This document shows, one piece after another, positions 1-8,896 of a DNA stretch of 64,000 nt. Source of the stretch: Peribacillus deserti. GTDB lineage: Bacteria; Bacillota; Bacilli; Bacillales; DSM-1321. Position 1 is the first letter of the stretch; each line of letters starts with the position of its first letter. Under the pieces are notes generated by a model. The model saw only the letters and a list, made by a program, of their open reading frames with translations. It searched no databases and was not told where the DNA came from. The translations under genes and the position numbers were made by a program. Where the stretch lies: contig NZ_JAFBFI010000015.1 in NCBI RefSeq assembly GCF_016909175.1, forward strand, positions 62,001-126,000. The letters are read 5' to 3'.

Positions 1-112
1 TTGGAAAAATTGAGTTGAAATCGAAAATATATGAGCTTTCGCTGTAGTGAAGCAAAATATATGCTTTCAGCCATGAATATTTGCTTCACTAATTATTTTA
101 TTGCGGCGTTAT

Positions 113-514
113 CTATTCATATTGAACAAAAACCACTGTTCCTTTTATAACCTCTCTGTCGTCCTGATTAACGGCGGCGACTTTGAAATGCAGTTTGTTA
201 CCCTCTTTTTCATGAAGCACTGCTTTTAGAGTAATAGAATCGTTTAAAAATACCATACCTTTAAACCTTATTAAATAATCCTCCATGTACCCTTCCTCAT
301 AAAATGATGTGAACAGCTTTGATAGATTGCCCATTGTCCACATTCCGTGTGCAATGATTCCTGGTAATCCGGCTTTCTTCGCTTCTTCATCGATGGTATG
401 AATCGGGTTATAGTCGCCTGAGGCCCCTGCATATTTAATCAAGTCAAGTCTAGTGACAGGGTCTAACTGAGTGCTTTCAAGAGATTCTCCAGCCTGTAAT
501 TCTGCCAGTTTCAT
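113..514 (-). CDS. MaoC-like (R)-specific enoyl-CoA hydratase subunit
   Basis: The 133-residue protein has the hot-dog fold signature of MaoC-type hydratases: the motif GDYNPIH near residues 33-39 carries the Asp and His that act as the catalytic pair in this family, and PGIIAHGMWTMG follows. It would hydrate a trans-2-enoyl-CoA in the cytoplasm. Its start codon overlaps the stop of the preceding gene by 4 bases, so the two are translationally coupled. That partner is a FAS1-type hot-dog protein lacking the His. The pair therefore looks like a split, heteromeric hydratase in which this subunit is catalytic. It is the last gene of the acyl-CoA dehydrogenase operon. The substrate is inferred only from context. 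Confidence 0.85.
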   Translation of the reverse strand: MKLAELQAGESLESTQLDPVTRLDLIKYAGASGDYNPIHTIDEEAKKAGLPGIIAHGMWTMGNLSKLFTSFYEEGYMEDYLIRFKGMVFLNDSITLKAVLHEKEGNKLHFKVAAVNQDDREVIKGTVVFVQYE

Positions 515-963
515 TGGCTGATCAGCTCCCTTCTGACAGCTTCTGAAATAATGACTGTCGATTTCGATGTAAAGATAATTTGGCCTGAAGGATCTTCCCC
601 AAAGCTTTGCAGCAGCAGGAAACCCATTTTACCCTGAGTTCCCGATTTTTCGGAATAGCCTGTAACTTCTGAGTAACAGAAGATATCTTCTCCCACCAAG
701 AGCGGCCTTTTATAATGAAAGCTTTGTTCTCCGTGAATAAGCCCTTTATTAGGCAGGTGCAGACCTTCTATGACTCCGTAATCAAAGACTCTTGGAAAAG
801 TAGGAGGAGCAATATTCGTACCGAACCGGGAGTTCTTCCCCGTTTCTTCATCAACATATATCGGATGAAGATCTCCAATAGCTTCCGCAAATTTCTTTAC
901 GGCTCCTCTTTCCACATTATTCTTTATTTTTTTTGATTGTTTTCCTATCGATTGGCTGAACAA
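511..963 (-). CDS. FAS1-like MaoC N-terminal domain dehydratase, non-catalytic partner
   Basis: A 150-residue hot-dog protein of the FAS1_DH/MaoC N-terminal type. The position equivalent to the catalytic motif reads GDLHPIY (about residues 30-36): Tyr replaces the catalytic His, as expected for the structural half of a two-subunit hydratase. It lies 16 bases after the SDR gene and overlaps the catalytic MaoC gene by 4 bases. The family assignment is solid; the role as partner subunit is inferred from the missing residue and the overlap. Confidence 0.8.
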   Translation of the reverse strand: MFSQSIGKQSKKIKNNVERGAVKKFAEAIGDLHPIYVDEETGKNSRFGTNIAPPTFPRVFDYGVIEGLHLPNKGLIHGEQSFHYKRPLLVGEDIFCYSEVTGYSEKSGTQGKMGFLLLQSFGEDPSGQIIFTSKSTVIISEAVRRELISQ

Positions 964-979
964 AGAATCATCACCCCGC

Positions 980-1744
980 TTAGTTTTTTGGACCGCCGGC
1001 TACATATAAAACCTGACCATTCACAAATGAGGATCTTTCATCTGCAAAAAATGCGACCGCATTGGCAATATCCTCAGGTTTTCCGCTTCTGTTAACAGGT
1101 ATTTGGCTTACGCTTGCACGAATCAAATCCTCAAACGAAATTCCGATTCTTGCTGCCGTTTCCATCGTCATTTCTGTTTCAATGAATCCCGGAGCAACGG
1201 AGTTGGCAGTAATCCCAAATTTGCCGAGCTCAATGGCAAGAGTCTTTGTGAATCCCTGAAGACCTGCTTTGGCAGCTGCATAATTTGCCTGTCCTCTGTT
1301 TCCAAGTGCAGATGTTGAAGAAATATTGATGATGCGGCCATATTTATTTTCTACCATATATTTTTGAACAGCACGGGCAGCATTAAATGAACCTTTCAAG
1401 TGCACATCCATGACAGTCTGCCAATCGGAATCAGTCATTTTAAAGAAAAGATTATCGCGGATCACTCCCGCGTTATTGACTAAAATATCTACAGATCCAA
1501 AAGTCTCGTAAACTTCCTTCACGGCATTTTCAACCTGCTCTGAATCTGTAACATCCGCTACCTTTGAATAGATGTTATAGCCCTTTTCAGTTAATTCACT
1601 TGTTGCTTTACTTAATGCTTCTTCATTAAGATCAATAAAAGCAGTATTTGCCCCTTCTTCTGCTAAAAGCTGCACAATTGCCTTGCCTATTCCCCTGCTC
1701 CCGCCTGTAACAAATGCTGTTCTGCCTTGAAATCTTCCTCCCAT
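980..1744 (-). CDS. SDR-family 3-hydroxyacyl-CoA / 3-oxoacyl reductase (FabG-like)
   Basis: Classical short-chain dehydrogenase of 254 residues. It has the NAD(P)-binding TGGSRGIG near the N-terminus, LVNNAGVI, a catalytic Ser in ISSTSA and the YAAAK active-site Tyr/Lys pair. I start it at the ATG at 1744 (MGGRFQG): an AGGAGG lies 10 bases upstream, whereas the longest reading frame would start inside the previous gene and the ATG three codons earlier sits 1 base from the AGGAGG. It is between an acyl-CoA dehydrogenase and a hydratase pair, so oxidation of a 3-hydroxyacyl-CoA is the likely role. FabG-type reductases share these motifs, so direction and chain length are not decided by sequence. 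Confidence 0.85.
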   Translation of the reverse strand: MGGRFQGRTAFVTGGSRGIGKAIVQLLAEEGANTAFIDLNEEALSKATSELTEKGYNIYSKVADVTDSEQVENAVKEVYETFGSVDILVNNAGVIRDNLFFKMTDSDWQTVMDVHLKGSFNAARAVQKYMVENKYGRIINISSTSALGNRGQANYAAAKAGLQGFTKTLAIELGKFGITANSVAPGFIETEMTMETAARIGISFEDLIRASVSQIPVNRSGKPEDIANAVAFFADERSSFVNGQVLYVAGGPKN

Positions 1745-1769
1745 ATCTTCCATTCCTCCTAAGATGTCT

Positions 1770-2948
1770 TTATATAAACTGACCGACCTTAACATGTCCT
1801 TTTAACAAGTCCCTTGCAATTATCATTCGTTGAATTTCGTCAGTGCCGTCATAAATTCTCCAAAGCCTTGCTTCACGGTACCAGCGTTCGATTGGCAATT
1901 CGCGGGTATAACCCATTCCCCCATGAATTTGCAGTACGCGGTCCACTACGCGGTTGCCCATATTAGATCCATATAATTTCGCAATAGAAGCTAAATGCCT
2001 GTTGTCTTCTCCCTGATCTAACGTAAAGGCAGCATTCAACGTAAGCCACCTTGCCGCTTCAATCTCCACAGCAGAATCCGCGATCTGCCATTGAATCGCC
2101 TGCCTTTCTGCGATCGGTTTGCCGAATGTAACCCGCTCTCTTGAATAATCAATTGCCATCTGGAGAAGTCTTTCCGCCGCGCCTACTGCCCTTGCGCCCA
2201 CAATCCATCTCGCAAAACCAATCCATTCAAGTCCCAGCTTATAGCCTCCATTTACTTCTCCCAGGATATTTTCTTCAGGCACACGGACATTCTCAAACAC
2301 AAGTCCAGCTGGACCCCATTCGCCCATTGTATGAATATACTCAGATTTCCAGCCCATATCTCGGTCGGCGATAAAACAGGTAACGCCTTCCCTGCCTCCT
2401 GTTTCCCGGTGCAGTTCTTTATCCGTAATGGCAATTACCATAACAAAATCGGCCTCATTACCACCCGTAATAAACGTCTTTTCGCCATTCAGCACCCAGT
2501 CACTGCCGTCTTTTACGGCAGTCATCTGAATATTTCTAGTGTCCGAGCCTGCACCTGGTTCCGTCATGGCGAAGCAGGATTTTTTCTCACCGTTAATGGT
2601 CGGAATCAAATACTTCTGTTTCTGCTCCTCGTTCGCATAGTAGAGAATATTATCAGCCGATCCTCCAAACGCAAAAGGAACAAAAGTCTTTGAAATCTCC
2701 ATCCAGACAATGGCCATCATCATCTGACCCAGATCAGCGCCGCCATATTCCTCAGGTGTATTGATGCCCCAGAAACCAGCTTCTTTAGCTCTTAATTGCA
2801 GTTCTTTCAGCTTGCCAGGAGGAAGACTCGGCCGTCCTTCCATCTCATTTCTAAGCACTTCATTCTCAAGAGGCATTAATTCTTTCTCAACAAATCTTCT
2901 GATTGTTTTCTGAACCATTTTTTGCTCTTCTGACAGACGTAAATGCAT
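1770..2948 (-). CDS. Acyl-CoA dehydrogenase (ACAD10/11-like)
   Basis: Flavoprotein of 392 residues with the ACAD signatures CFAMTEPGAGSD in the middle and IHGGMGYTRE plus RIYDGTDEIQ near the C-terminus. The residue in the YDGT segment is Asp where medium-chain enzymes have the catalytic Glu of YEGT; Asp is known in ACAD10/11-type enzymes. It would make the 2,3-double bond in an acyl-CoA and pass electrons to ETF. I start at the ATG at 2948 (MHLRLSEEQ), preceded by GGAG at 8 bases; the longer frame has no such site. First gene of the operon with the SDR and hydratase genes, and the promoter region upstream contains palindromes. Confidence 0.88.
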   Translation of the reverse strand: MHLRLSEEQKMVQKTIRRFVEKELMPLENEVLRNEMEGRPSLPPGKLKELQLRAKEAGFWGINTPEEYGGADLGQMMMAIVWMEISKTFVPFAFGGSADNILYYANEEQKQKYLIPTINGEKKSCFAMTEPGAGSDTRNIQMTAVKDGSDWVLNGEKTFITGGNEADFVMVIAITDKELHRETGGREGVTCFIADRDMGWKSEYIHTMGEWGPAGLVFENVRVPEENILGEVNGGYKLGLEWIGFARWIVGARAVGAAERLLQMAIDYSRERVTFGKPIAERQAIQWQIADSAVEIEAARWLTLNAAFTLDQGEDNRHLASIAKLYGSNMGNRVVDRVLQIHGGMGYTRELPIERWYREARLWRIYDGTDEIQRMIIARDLLKGHVKVGQFI

Positions 2949-3001
2949 TACTTCAACTCCAATCAACATTTAATATTAAATTAGTAAGCTGGCTACCTTT
3001 T

Positions 3002-3036
3002 ATTATACCAACCGGTTAGTATGTTAAGTATACTAA
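3002..3036 (-). promoter_or_regulatory. Promoter region with two overlapping palindromes upstream of the acyl-CoA dehydrogenase operon
   Basis: On the minus strand a TATAAT (forward 3002-3007) lies about 55 bases before the acyl-CoA dehydrogenase start. ATACCAACCGGTTAGTAT at 3005-3022 is an imperfect 18-base palindrome of the kind bound by TetR-family dimers. TTAGTAT(7 nt)ATACTAA at 3016-3036 is a second perfect 7-base inverted repeat sharing half of the first. Placement over the promoter implies repression. The cognate regulator is not in this window. Confidence 0.5.
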
Positions 3037-3098
3037 ATTTTCAAATAAAAGGGATTCTTAGTAGCGAACCCCTTTTGAGTTACGTGTGAAAAACTAGA

Positions 3099-3426
3099 TT
3101 GCGAGCGCAGGACTCAATGTGACAGTTCTATTGTGTGGTGAGCAGAAAATTGAGTTTGCGAGCAAGTTCTATAATGTTGAGAGCAATAATTTCAGTTTGC
3201 GAGCAAGTTTAACAAAATGCGAGCAAGTTCCATTGAGTTGAGAGCAATAATTTGAGTTTGCGAGCAAATTTCATTAAATACGAGCAACAATCCAGATTTG
3301 CGAGCAACGGGATCCCTTGAGAGCAAGTTCTGTAAAGATGAGCAATAATTTGAGTTTGCTAGTAAGCTTTAACAAAAACGAGCAAAATTCTTGATTTGCG
3401 AGCATCAAAACCCCATGCGAGCGAGT
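3099..3426. repeat. Periodic array 1: GCGAGCAA word every 20 bp
   Basis: The five-base core gagca/gagcg starts at 3103, 3140, 3160, 3181, 3201, 3221, 3242, 3262, 3282, 3302, 3321, 3340, 3380, 3400 and 3419. Degenerate copies stand at 3121 (gacag) and 3360 (tagta), filling the two missing positions. The mean step is about 20 bases over 17 units. The full word is close to TTGC-GA-GCAA, a quasi-palindrome; the roughly 10-12 bases between words are AT-rich and not conserved. No plausible gene covers it. It fills the gap after the 3' end of the alcohol dehydrogenase gene and before the promoter of the next operon. Confidence 0.85.
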
Positions 3427-3448
3427 TTAAGAGAATACTCACAGATCC

Positions 3449-4660
3449 TTATTTAACTCCCACCGGGACAACCCTCTCCCCAACGGCCGCTATTAGTTCA
3501 ATTGGCATTGGAAAAGAAAGAGCGGCAGGATCTTTGGCAACGGCCACAGTGGCTCGCTGTATATCTTCACCTGAAAGGTTGTAGTCTGCAAAATCAGCTG
3601 GCAGCCCGATTTTATGCTGCAGAAGACGAATCTTTTCGACCACTCGGGTTGTTATTCCCTGAGGGTCTCCGTCTCTAGTATCTACGCGCAAGGCTTCGGC
3701 CAGTTCCTTGATTTTCGGAAGATACAATTGTGGGACTGATTCCATGACGATTGGCAGGAACACGGCGTTTGCCAGGCCATGCGGTATTCTGAACAGGGCG
3801 CCGTAGGCATGTGCAAAGTTGTGTACTGGAACGGCGTTCAGTGCAAAGCTGAATGCCGTAATTCCCATCAAACTTGCCTGCAGCATTTCCATTCTTGCAT
3901 GAATATTTGTTCCTTCGGATACCGCAGCTGGGAGATTGGCTTCTATGATCCGAATTGCATGAAGGGCATATGCGTCTGTCAAAGCCGTTGCATTTGGTGA
4001 AGCGAGAGCCTCAATTGCATGTGTTAATGCATCAAACCCGGTAAAGGCTGTGATCAACGGCGGCAGCCCTGTGGTCAAATCAGGATCCAGAACGGCAATA
4101 TCAGCACTTATGAAAGGATTGATGATGTTTCCTTTCATTTGAAGATCTTCATTATAAATGACCGCTATCGGTGAAACCTCTGATCCTGTCCCTGCAGTGG
4201 TCGGAATCGCAATGTGCGGGATCCCCATAAAGTTCGCCTGTGGGAATTGTTCAAACAAAAAGCCCCCGGGAATGGCATCCTTAATGTCAGTGAGTCCTTT
4301 ATGCAATGCATATTTAACGCCTTTGACCGAATCGAGGACACTTCCGCCTCCCACAGCAAGAAGCGCATCGGCTCCTACTTCTCTTGCAAAGCGGGCCGCG
4401 TCATTCACACAGCGGCTTTCGGCGTCCTGTGAAATATCCAGATAAATTCCGGCAAGCTCCGGACCTGTTCCATGAGAAGTTAATTCAAAGATTTGTGCGA
4501 CCTTATCGACTATTCCTGCTTTTTCTAATCCTCGGTCACTAAAAAGAACCACTCTTTTTGCTCCAAGTCCTTTGAATAAATCTGGTACTAATGCCCGTGA
4601 ATTGGATCCGCTGTATATTCCGGTACGAAGCATAAATTGAGACAGGGTTGTTGTTTGCAT
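3449..4660 (-). CDS. Iron-containing alcohol dehydrogenase
   Basis: Group III (Fe-dependent) alcohol dehydrogenase, 403 residues. Visible are the GGGS nucleotide motif (AVGGGSVLD), PTTAGTGSEVSP, FDALTHAIEA with Asp/His iron-ligand positions, and VHNFAHAYGA...IPHGLANA with further His ligands. It interconverts an alcohol and an aldehyde/ketone with NAD(P). Start chosen at ATG 4660 (MQTTTLS), preceded by GAGGTGG; the upstream GTG lies inside that ribosome binding site. It follows the aldehyde dehydrogenase gene by 23 bases, so alcohol and aldehyde oxidation are co-expressed. Confidence 0.88.
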   Translation of the reverse strand: MQTTTLSQFMLRTGIYSGSNSRALVPDLFKGLGAKRVVLFSDRGLEKAGIVDKVAQIFELTSHGTGPELAGIYLDISQDAESRCVNDAARFAREVGADALLAVGGGSVLDSVKGVKYALHKGLTDIKDAIPGGFLFEQFPQANFMGIPHIAIPTTAGTGSEVSPIAVIYNEDLQMKGNIINPFISADIAVLDPDLTTGLPPLITAFTGFDALTHAIEALASPNATALTDAYALHAIRIIEANLPAAVSEGTNIHARMEMLQASLMGITAFSFALNAVPVHNFAHAYGALFRIPHGLANAVFLPIVMESVPQLYLPKIKELAEALRVDTRDGDPQGITTRVVEKIRLLQHKIGLPADFADYNLSGEDIQRATVAVAKDPAALSFPMPIELIAAVGERVVPVGVK

Positions 4661-4683
4661 TTTTTCCACCTCTATTTCTTTTT

Positions 4684-6213
4684 TTATTCGTTTGTATCTG
4701 AGAAAAGGAGACCATACCAGCTGCGTTTCTGAATTTCTGAAACCATCGAAGTATGAACATGCTTCACTTGTGTGTAGGCATCTAATGAATGCATTCCCAT
4801 TTCACGGCCGATTCCGCTTTGTTTATATCCGCCAAATGGTGCGTCATTGCGAAGCATATGCCAGTCATTAATCCAGACGACCCCGGCCTGCAGCTTTCTT
4901 GCGACCTCATATGCTTTATTCACATCGCGGGTCCATACGCCAGCCGCTAGGCCGTAAATGGAATCGTTAGCCATTTGGACTGCCTCTTCCACAGTTTTAT
5001 ATCGGATGACTGATAAAACAGGACCAAATATTTCTTCTTTGGCAATTTTCATGTCGTTCGTGACATTTGTAAAAATAGTAGGCTCGATGAAATGACCTTC
5101 TTCACAGCCTGGAACCTTTAATTCTTTTCCTCCGCATACAAGTGTGGCGCCTTCTTGTTTTCCTGCTTCAATGTAGGAAAGAATGGTTTCTTTTTGTCGT
5201 TTAGAGATCACTGGTCCCACATCGGTTGCTGGATCAAGCGGGTTGCCTGGCTTTATTTTGGCCGCTAGCTTTACAAGTCCGTCAACGATCACATCATGCA
5301 GATAATCTGGAACGAAAAGCCGTGTACCAGATTCACAAAGCTGGCCCGAGTGCAGAAATACGCCGAATAAACTGCCTGGAAGAGCTAGACTGAGGTCTGC
5401 GTCTTCAAGGATAATGTTTGGAGATTTTCCACCGAGCTCCAACGTGACATTTTTTATGGTTCCGGCAGCAAGCTGCATGACATTCCGGCCAACCTCAGTA
5501 GATCCCGTAAAGGCGACTTTGTCCACTTTTGGATGGCTGACTAAAGCTTCACCAACCTCTGCACCCGGACCTGTCACCACATTAATAACTCCAGGAGGTA
5601 CAACCTTAGAAATAATTTCAGCCAGTTTTAATGTGGACAGCGGCGTGTAGCTTGCCGGTTTTATGACAATTGTATTTCCCATTGCAAGGGCAGGGGCAAT
5701 TTTCCACACCGCAATCAACATTGGCATATTCCATGGAGTGATGGCAGCGCAGACTCCGATAGGTTCTCTCCAAATAAAGTTGTGGGCAGGTCCTGGAAAT
5801 GGCGGTGATGGAAGCGTTTCTGAAAACGGATATTCCAGGGTAAATTTAGCTAGTGTTTGAAAAAGGTCTACCATTTGCAAAATGTCATTTGAACTGATTC
5901 TCCTGACCGTGCCGCCTGAACTGATCGACTCCAAATACACCAGCTCCTGAGCATGTTCTGCAATGGCATAGGAAATGGCATATAACACTTTTGATCTTTC
6001 CTTTGGCTTCATATGCTTCCATTCTGTGTTATCAAATGCGTTTCTTGCCGCCTCAACTGCCCGGTCTACATCGGCAGCATTCCCCTTTGTGACCCTTGCT
6101 GCTAATTCGCCTGTTGCTGGGTTAAAAACATCAAAGGTTTCCTGGCTGGCTCCTTGTTCCCACTGTCCATTTATAAATAAGGGAAAAGTCTGAACATCAA
6201 CGTTTACAGTCAT
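4684..6213 (-). CDS. NAD(P)-dependent aldehyde dehydrogenase
   Basis: Full-length ALDH superfamily enzyme, 509 residues. By count the conserved catalytic set is Asn162 (ITPWNMP), Lys185 (IKPAS), Glu259 (LELGGKSP) and Cys293 (GQLCESG). The ATG at 6213 is preceded by AAGGAGG. It oxidises an aldehyde to the acid in the cytoplasm. With the alcohol dehydrogenase after it and the R2-like oxidase and acyl-CoA ligase before it, a medium/long-chain or aromatic aldehyde is likely, but sequence alone does not set the substrate. Resembles betaine/phenylacetaldehyde dehydrogenase-type family members. Confidence 0.9.
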   Translation of the reverse strand: MTVNVDVQTFPLFINGQWEQGASQETFDVFNPATGELAARVTKGNAADVDRAVEAARNAFDNTEWKHMKPKERSKVLYAISYAIAEHAQELVYLESISSGGTVRRISSNDILQMVDLFQTLAKFTLEYPFSETLPSPPFPGPAHNFIWREPIGVCAAITPWNMPMLIAVWKIAPALAMGNTIVIKPASYTPLSTLKLAEIISKVVPPGVINVVTGPGAEVGEALVSHPKVDKVAFTGSTEVGRNVMQLAAGTIKNVTLELGGKSPNIILEDADLSLALPGSLFGVFLHSGQLCESGTRLFVPDYLHDVIVDGLVKLAAKIKPGNPLDPATDVGPVISKRQKETILSYIEAGKQEGATLVCGGKELKVPGCEEGHFIEPTIFTNVTNDMKIAKEEIFGPVLSVIRYKTVEEAVQMANDSIYGLAAGVWTRDVNKAYEVARKLQAGVVWINDWHMLRNDAPFGGYKQSGIGREMGMHSLDAYTQVKHVHTSMVSEIQKRSWYGLLFSDTNE

Positions 6214-6336
6214 AAATTGATCCTCCTTAATAGCTTCACATTACAAAAATAAGATTGAACAACGAGTTATTTTGAAGAAGGTGCTTAGTGCTCTTCGATG
6301 TATGCCATTATGCCAGCCGTAAACTGCCGGCTTCAT

Positions 6337-7230
6337 TTATAAAACGCCTAACTCTGTATCCTGCATTTTATAGATTTCCTCGATTCTCTTGCCTTTTGCT
6401 CTTGCAAGGATTTCCATTCTTATGGATAGCTGCTTCATGGTAAAGTTCATGGTGTCCTCCAGCGAATTTCCAAATGAACTGATATGACGTCCTTCGATTC
6501 CTTCCTGGTTGAGTTTGACAGCAAGAGGTGCCAGTTCTTCCATCCTCTGTGAAACATAATCAAATAGGTGAGGGTCTTCGCAAATCAAACGCTGAAGTAA
6601 AAAGGTGCCATACCCTATATGTCTTGACTCGTCCTTTTTCAAGTGGCCGATCCCTGTTAAGAGGCCAGGCATGATTCCGGCTGATTCTAATGATTGATAA
6701 AAAGAGAAATAACCTGTTTCAGCTAGTACGCCTTCAACGAACATGTTATATACAGTAGATGCCTCTGCGATTGCTACAGGAGATTGATCTGTTAGCAGCC
6801 GTTCCATGGCAGCAGGCAGGATTTCATAGAAAATAGTTTTATACGTTTCTGTATGATAGACGGAAAGATCGCCACGCTCGCCGATCGCGTTCAAAACCAG
6901 CCTGAAAAACTCTGTGTGCTTGGCTTCTTCAAACAGGAAGGTTGTTAAAAACATCTCTTCCTCCAGGCGGCCTTCTCTCGCAATGGCCATCATTAATGGC
7001 AGTAAATCCAGGGTCACCGCTTCCTCACCGGCTTGAAATTGAGAAATGAGCTTAAGGATATCCTGACGCTGTTCAGCGTTAAGGCTCTCCCAATCTCTTG
7101 CATCCTGCGAAAAGTCGATATCCGCTGGATTCCAGATCCCGAATTTTTTGGCTTTCTGGTAAAGCCTGAATGGAAAAAAATCTTCAAGAAGACCTCTTTG
7201 GCTTGTAGTTAAAATGGTACGTCTCTCCAT
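6337..7230 (-). CDS. R2-like ligand-binding oxidase (Mn/Fe R2lox)
   Basis: A 297-residue ferritin-like helical protein related to ribonucleotide reductase R2, but of the R2lox type. Metal-ligand positions by count are Glu69 (FQAGEEAVT), Glu102 and His105 (FEEAKHTEF), Glu166 (MFVEGVLAE), Glu201 and His204 (KDESRHIGY). Val72 and Tyr161 match the pair that forms the unusual Val-Tyr ether cross-link in characterised R2lox proteins. No RNR large subunit is nearby, which supports R2lox over nrdF. The family assembles a Mn/Fe cofactor and does two-electron oxidations on a bound fatty-acid-like ligand; the natural reaction is unknown. It lies between acyl-CoA ligase and aldehyde dehydrogenase genes, suggesting a hydrocarbon or lipid oxidation step. 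Confidence 0.88.
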   Translation of the reverse strand: MERRTILTTSQRGLLEDFFPFRLYQKAKKFGIWNPADIDFSQDARDWESLNAEQRQDILKLISQFQAGEEAVTLDLLPLMMAIAREGRLEEEMFLTTFLFEEAKHTEFFRLVLNAIGERGDLSVYHTETYKTIFYEILPAAMERLLTDQSPVAIAEASTVYNMFVEGVLAETGYFSFYQSLESAGIMPGLLTGIGHLKKDESRHIGYGTFLLQRLICEDPHLFDYVSQRMEELAPLAVKLNQEGIEGRHISSFGNSLEDTMNFTMKQLSIRMEILARAKGKRIEEIYKMQDTELGVL

Positions 7231-7268
7231 ATCTGTTCCTCCTTATTCAAAGTAAAGTTTTTACTCTA

Positions 7269-8795
7269 TCAGGAAAGGGTGATCGTCTCAGCTGCCTGGC
7301 TCCGAAGGCGGGTTTTTAAAACTTTTCCGACCCCATTACGAGGCAGTGCATCCAGAAAAAGAATTCTCCGGGGTGTTTTATTTTTGGCGAGAAATTCCCC
7401 GCAATATTGAATAAGCTCCTCTTCACTTACATCTGTTTCCTCTTTTGCTACTACACAGGCGACCATTTCCTCCCCCATCCGCTCATCCGGAATACCAATA
7501 ACAGCTGCTTCAAGAACTTTGTTATGGCCATTAAGGATTTCTTCTACATCCCGTGGATATACGTTAAACCCGCCGCGGATAATCAAGTCTTTTTTCCGGT
7601 CCACAATATATAGATAACCGTCATCATCCAGTCTTGCTAAATCTCCTGTGAACAGCCAGCCGTCCTTGAGTACACGCCATGTTTCTTCCTCATTTTGAAA
7701 ATATCCCGGAGTAACGTTCTCGCCTGAAACCATTAATTCCCCAACATCGCCTGCTGGGACTTCGACACCTGAATCGTCCACAATCTTTATTTGTACACCC
7801 GGAATAGGAATACCTACAGATCCTGGTTTAACAGGAAGTCTTCTAGCATGGGATGTTACGACAGGAGCTGCTTCAGACAAACCATAGCCTTCAAGGATCT
7901 CTACGCCGAATTTCTGCTGGAAAGCATGCAATAAAGCAAGCGGCAACGGTGCTGACCCTGAACTGATCCATTCAAGGCTGGACGTATCATATTGATCAGA
8001 GGCTGGATAGGAAAATAAAGCGTGAATCATAGCAGGGACTGCTGAGAAGTTTTTAACCTTGTACTTCTCGATCGCTTTGAATACTTCAGCTAGGTCAAAC
8101 TTAGAAAAGACAACAATAGAGCTCCCTGTAAGGAAACAAATATTAGATACAGTTAAACCGAATACATGGGCAAGCGGCAGAATGCCAAGGGTGGTGCCTC
8201 TTTCAGTTTCATGATGCAGAGCTGAATTGCAGGCATTGGAGTATAAATTCTTGTGGGTTAATAGAACTCCCTTTGGATTTCCAGTTGTTCCAGAGGTGTA
8301 GAGTATAACAGCGGTATCCTCAGGCCTAATATCAGCATCCAATGGATTATCCTGAACAGGACTTTGAATCACATCGTAAAAATTGTAAGCCCTTTCATTT
8401 GTGGGCTGATCGACTACAATCAGCAAAGGTTTCACTTCTAGATTTTCTATCGCTTTTTCAACGGAGGCAGCTACTATGGATGAAGTGATAACTGCTTTGG
8501 CACCGGAATTCAATATAATATACTGAATCTCTTTGGTATGAAGCGTGAACATCACAGGAACAATGATTGCCCCTGCACGAGTAATTCCCTGGTAACTGAA
8601 GATCACCTCAGCACAGTTGGGCATACATACGATGACTCTGTCTCCCTTTTGAATTCCCTTCCTGTGCAGCCCGCAGGCAAGTGCCTCGGCATAACGCTTT
8701 GTTTCTACATTCGTAAACTCTCTGTCTTGTTGAAACAAAAAGGGGTATTCGTTAAAATTTTCGATATTTGTTTCCAAAAGATCCTTCAGCTTCAA
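7269..8795 (-). CDS. Long-chain acyl-CoA synthetase (AMP-binding enzyme)
   Basis: ANL-superfamily ligase of 508 residues. The P-loop motif ILYTSGTTGNPKG, the YGLSEAAP core motif, WLFTGDLARLDDDGY and the C-terminal PRNGVGKVLK lysine motif are all present. It activates a carboxylic acid with ATP and CoA. I place the start at TTG 8795 because an AGGGAGGAG sits 6 bases upstream; the longer frame (start 8849) has none. It lies 38 bases before the R2lox gene. A FadR-like palindrome lies about 100 bases upstream. Fatty acid is the likely substrate; aryl acids are possible. Confidence 0.88.
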   Translation of the reverse strand: MKLKDLLETNIENFNEYPFLFQQDREFTNVETKRYAEALACGLHRKGIQKGDRVIVCMPNCAEVIFSYQGITRAGAIIVPVMFTLHTKEIQYIILNSGAKAVITSSIVAASVEKAIENLEVKPLLIVVDQPTNERAYNFYDVIQSPVQDNPLDADIRPEDTAVILYTSGTTGNPKGVLLTHKNLYSNACNSALHHETERGTTLGILPLAHVFGLTVSNICFLTGSSIVVFSKFDLAEVFKAIEKYKVKNFSAVPAMIHALFSYPASDQYDTSSLEWISSGSAPLPLALLHAFQQKFGVEILEGYGLSEAAPVVTSHARRLPVKPGSVGIPIPGVQIKIVDDSGVEVPAGDVGELMVSGENVTPGYFQNEEETWRVLKDGWLFTGDLARLDDDGYLYIVDRKKDLIIRGGFNVYPRDVEEILNGHNKVLEAAVIGIPDERMGEEMVACVVAKEETDVSEEELIQYCGEFLAKNKTPRRILFLDALPRNGVGKVLKTRLRSQAAETITLS

Positions 8796-8896
8796 GTTAA
8801 TCTCCTCCCTATCTTTTAAAGGTAAAAGAACAAATACTGACAGCAGCATACATGAAACTCAGCCAGTTATAAGGAGCTCTTTGCGAAAATCCCAAC

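Noticed and set aside
1-112. Possible fourth periodic array (GCTTTC/GCTTCA words at about 35, 63 and 83)
   Set aside because: Too few units inside the window and spacing not constant; may be judged only with upstream sequence.
3099-3426. CRISPR array
   Set aside because: The constant word is only about 8 bases and degenerate, the period is 20 and no cas gene is near.
6337-7230. Class I ribonucleotide reductase small subunit (NrdF)
   Set aside because: No large subunit nearby, and the Val72/Tyr161 pair and ligand spacing fit R2lox.
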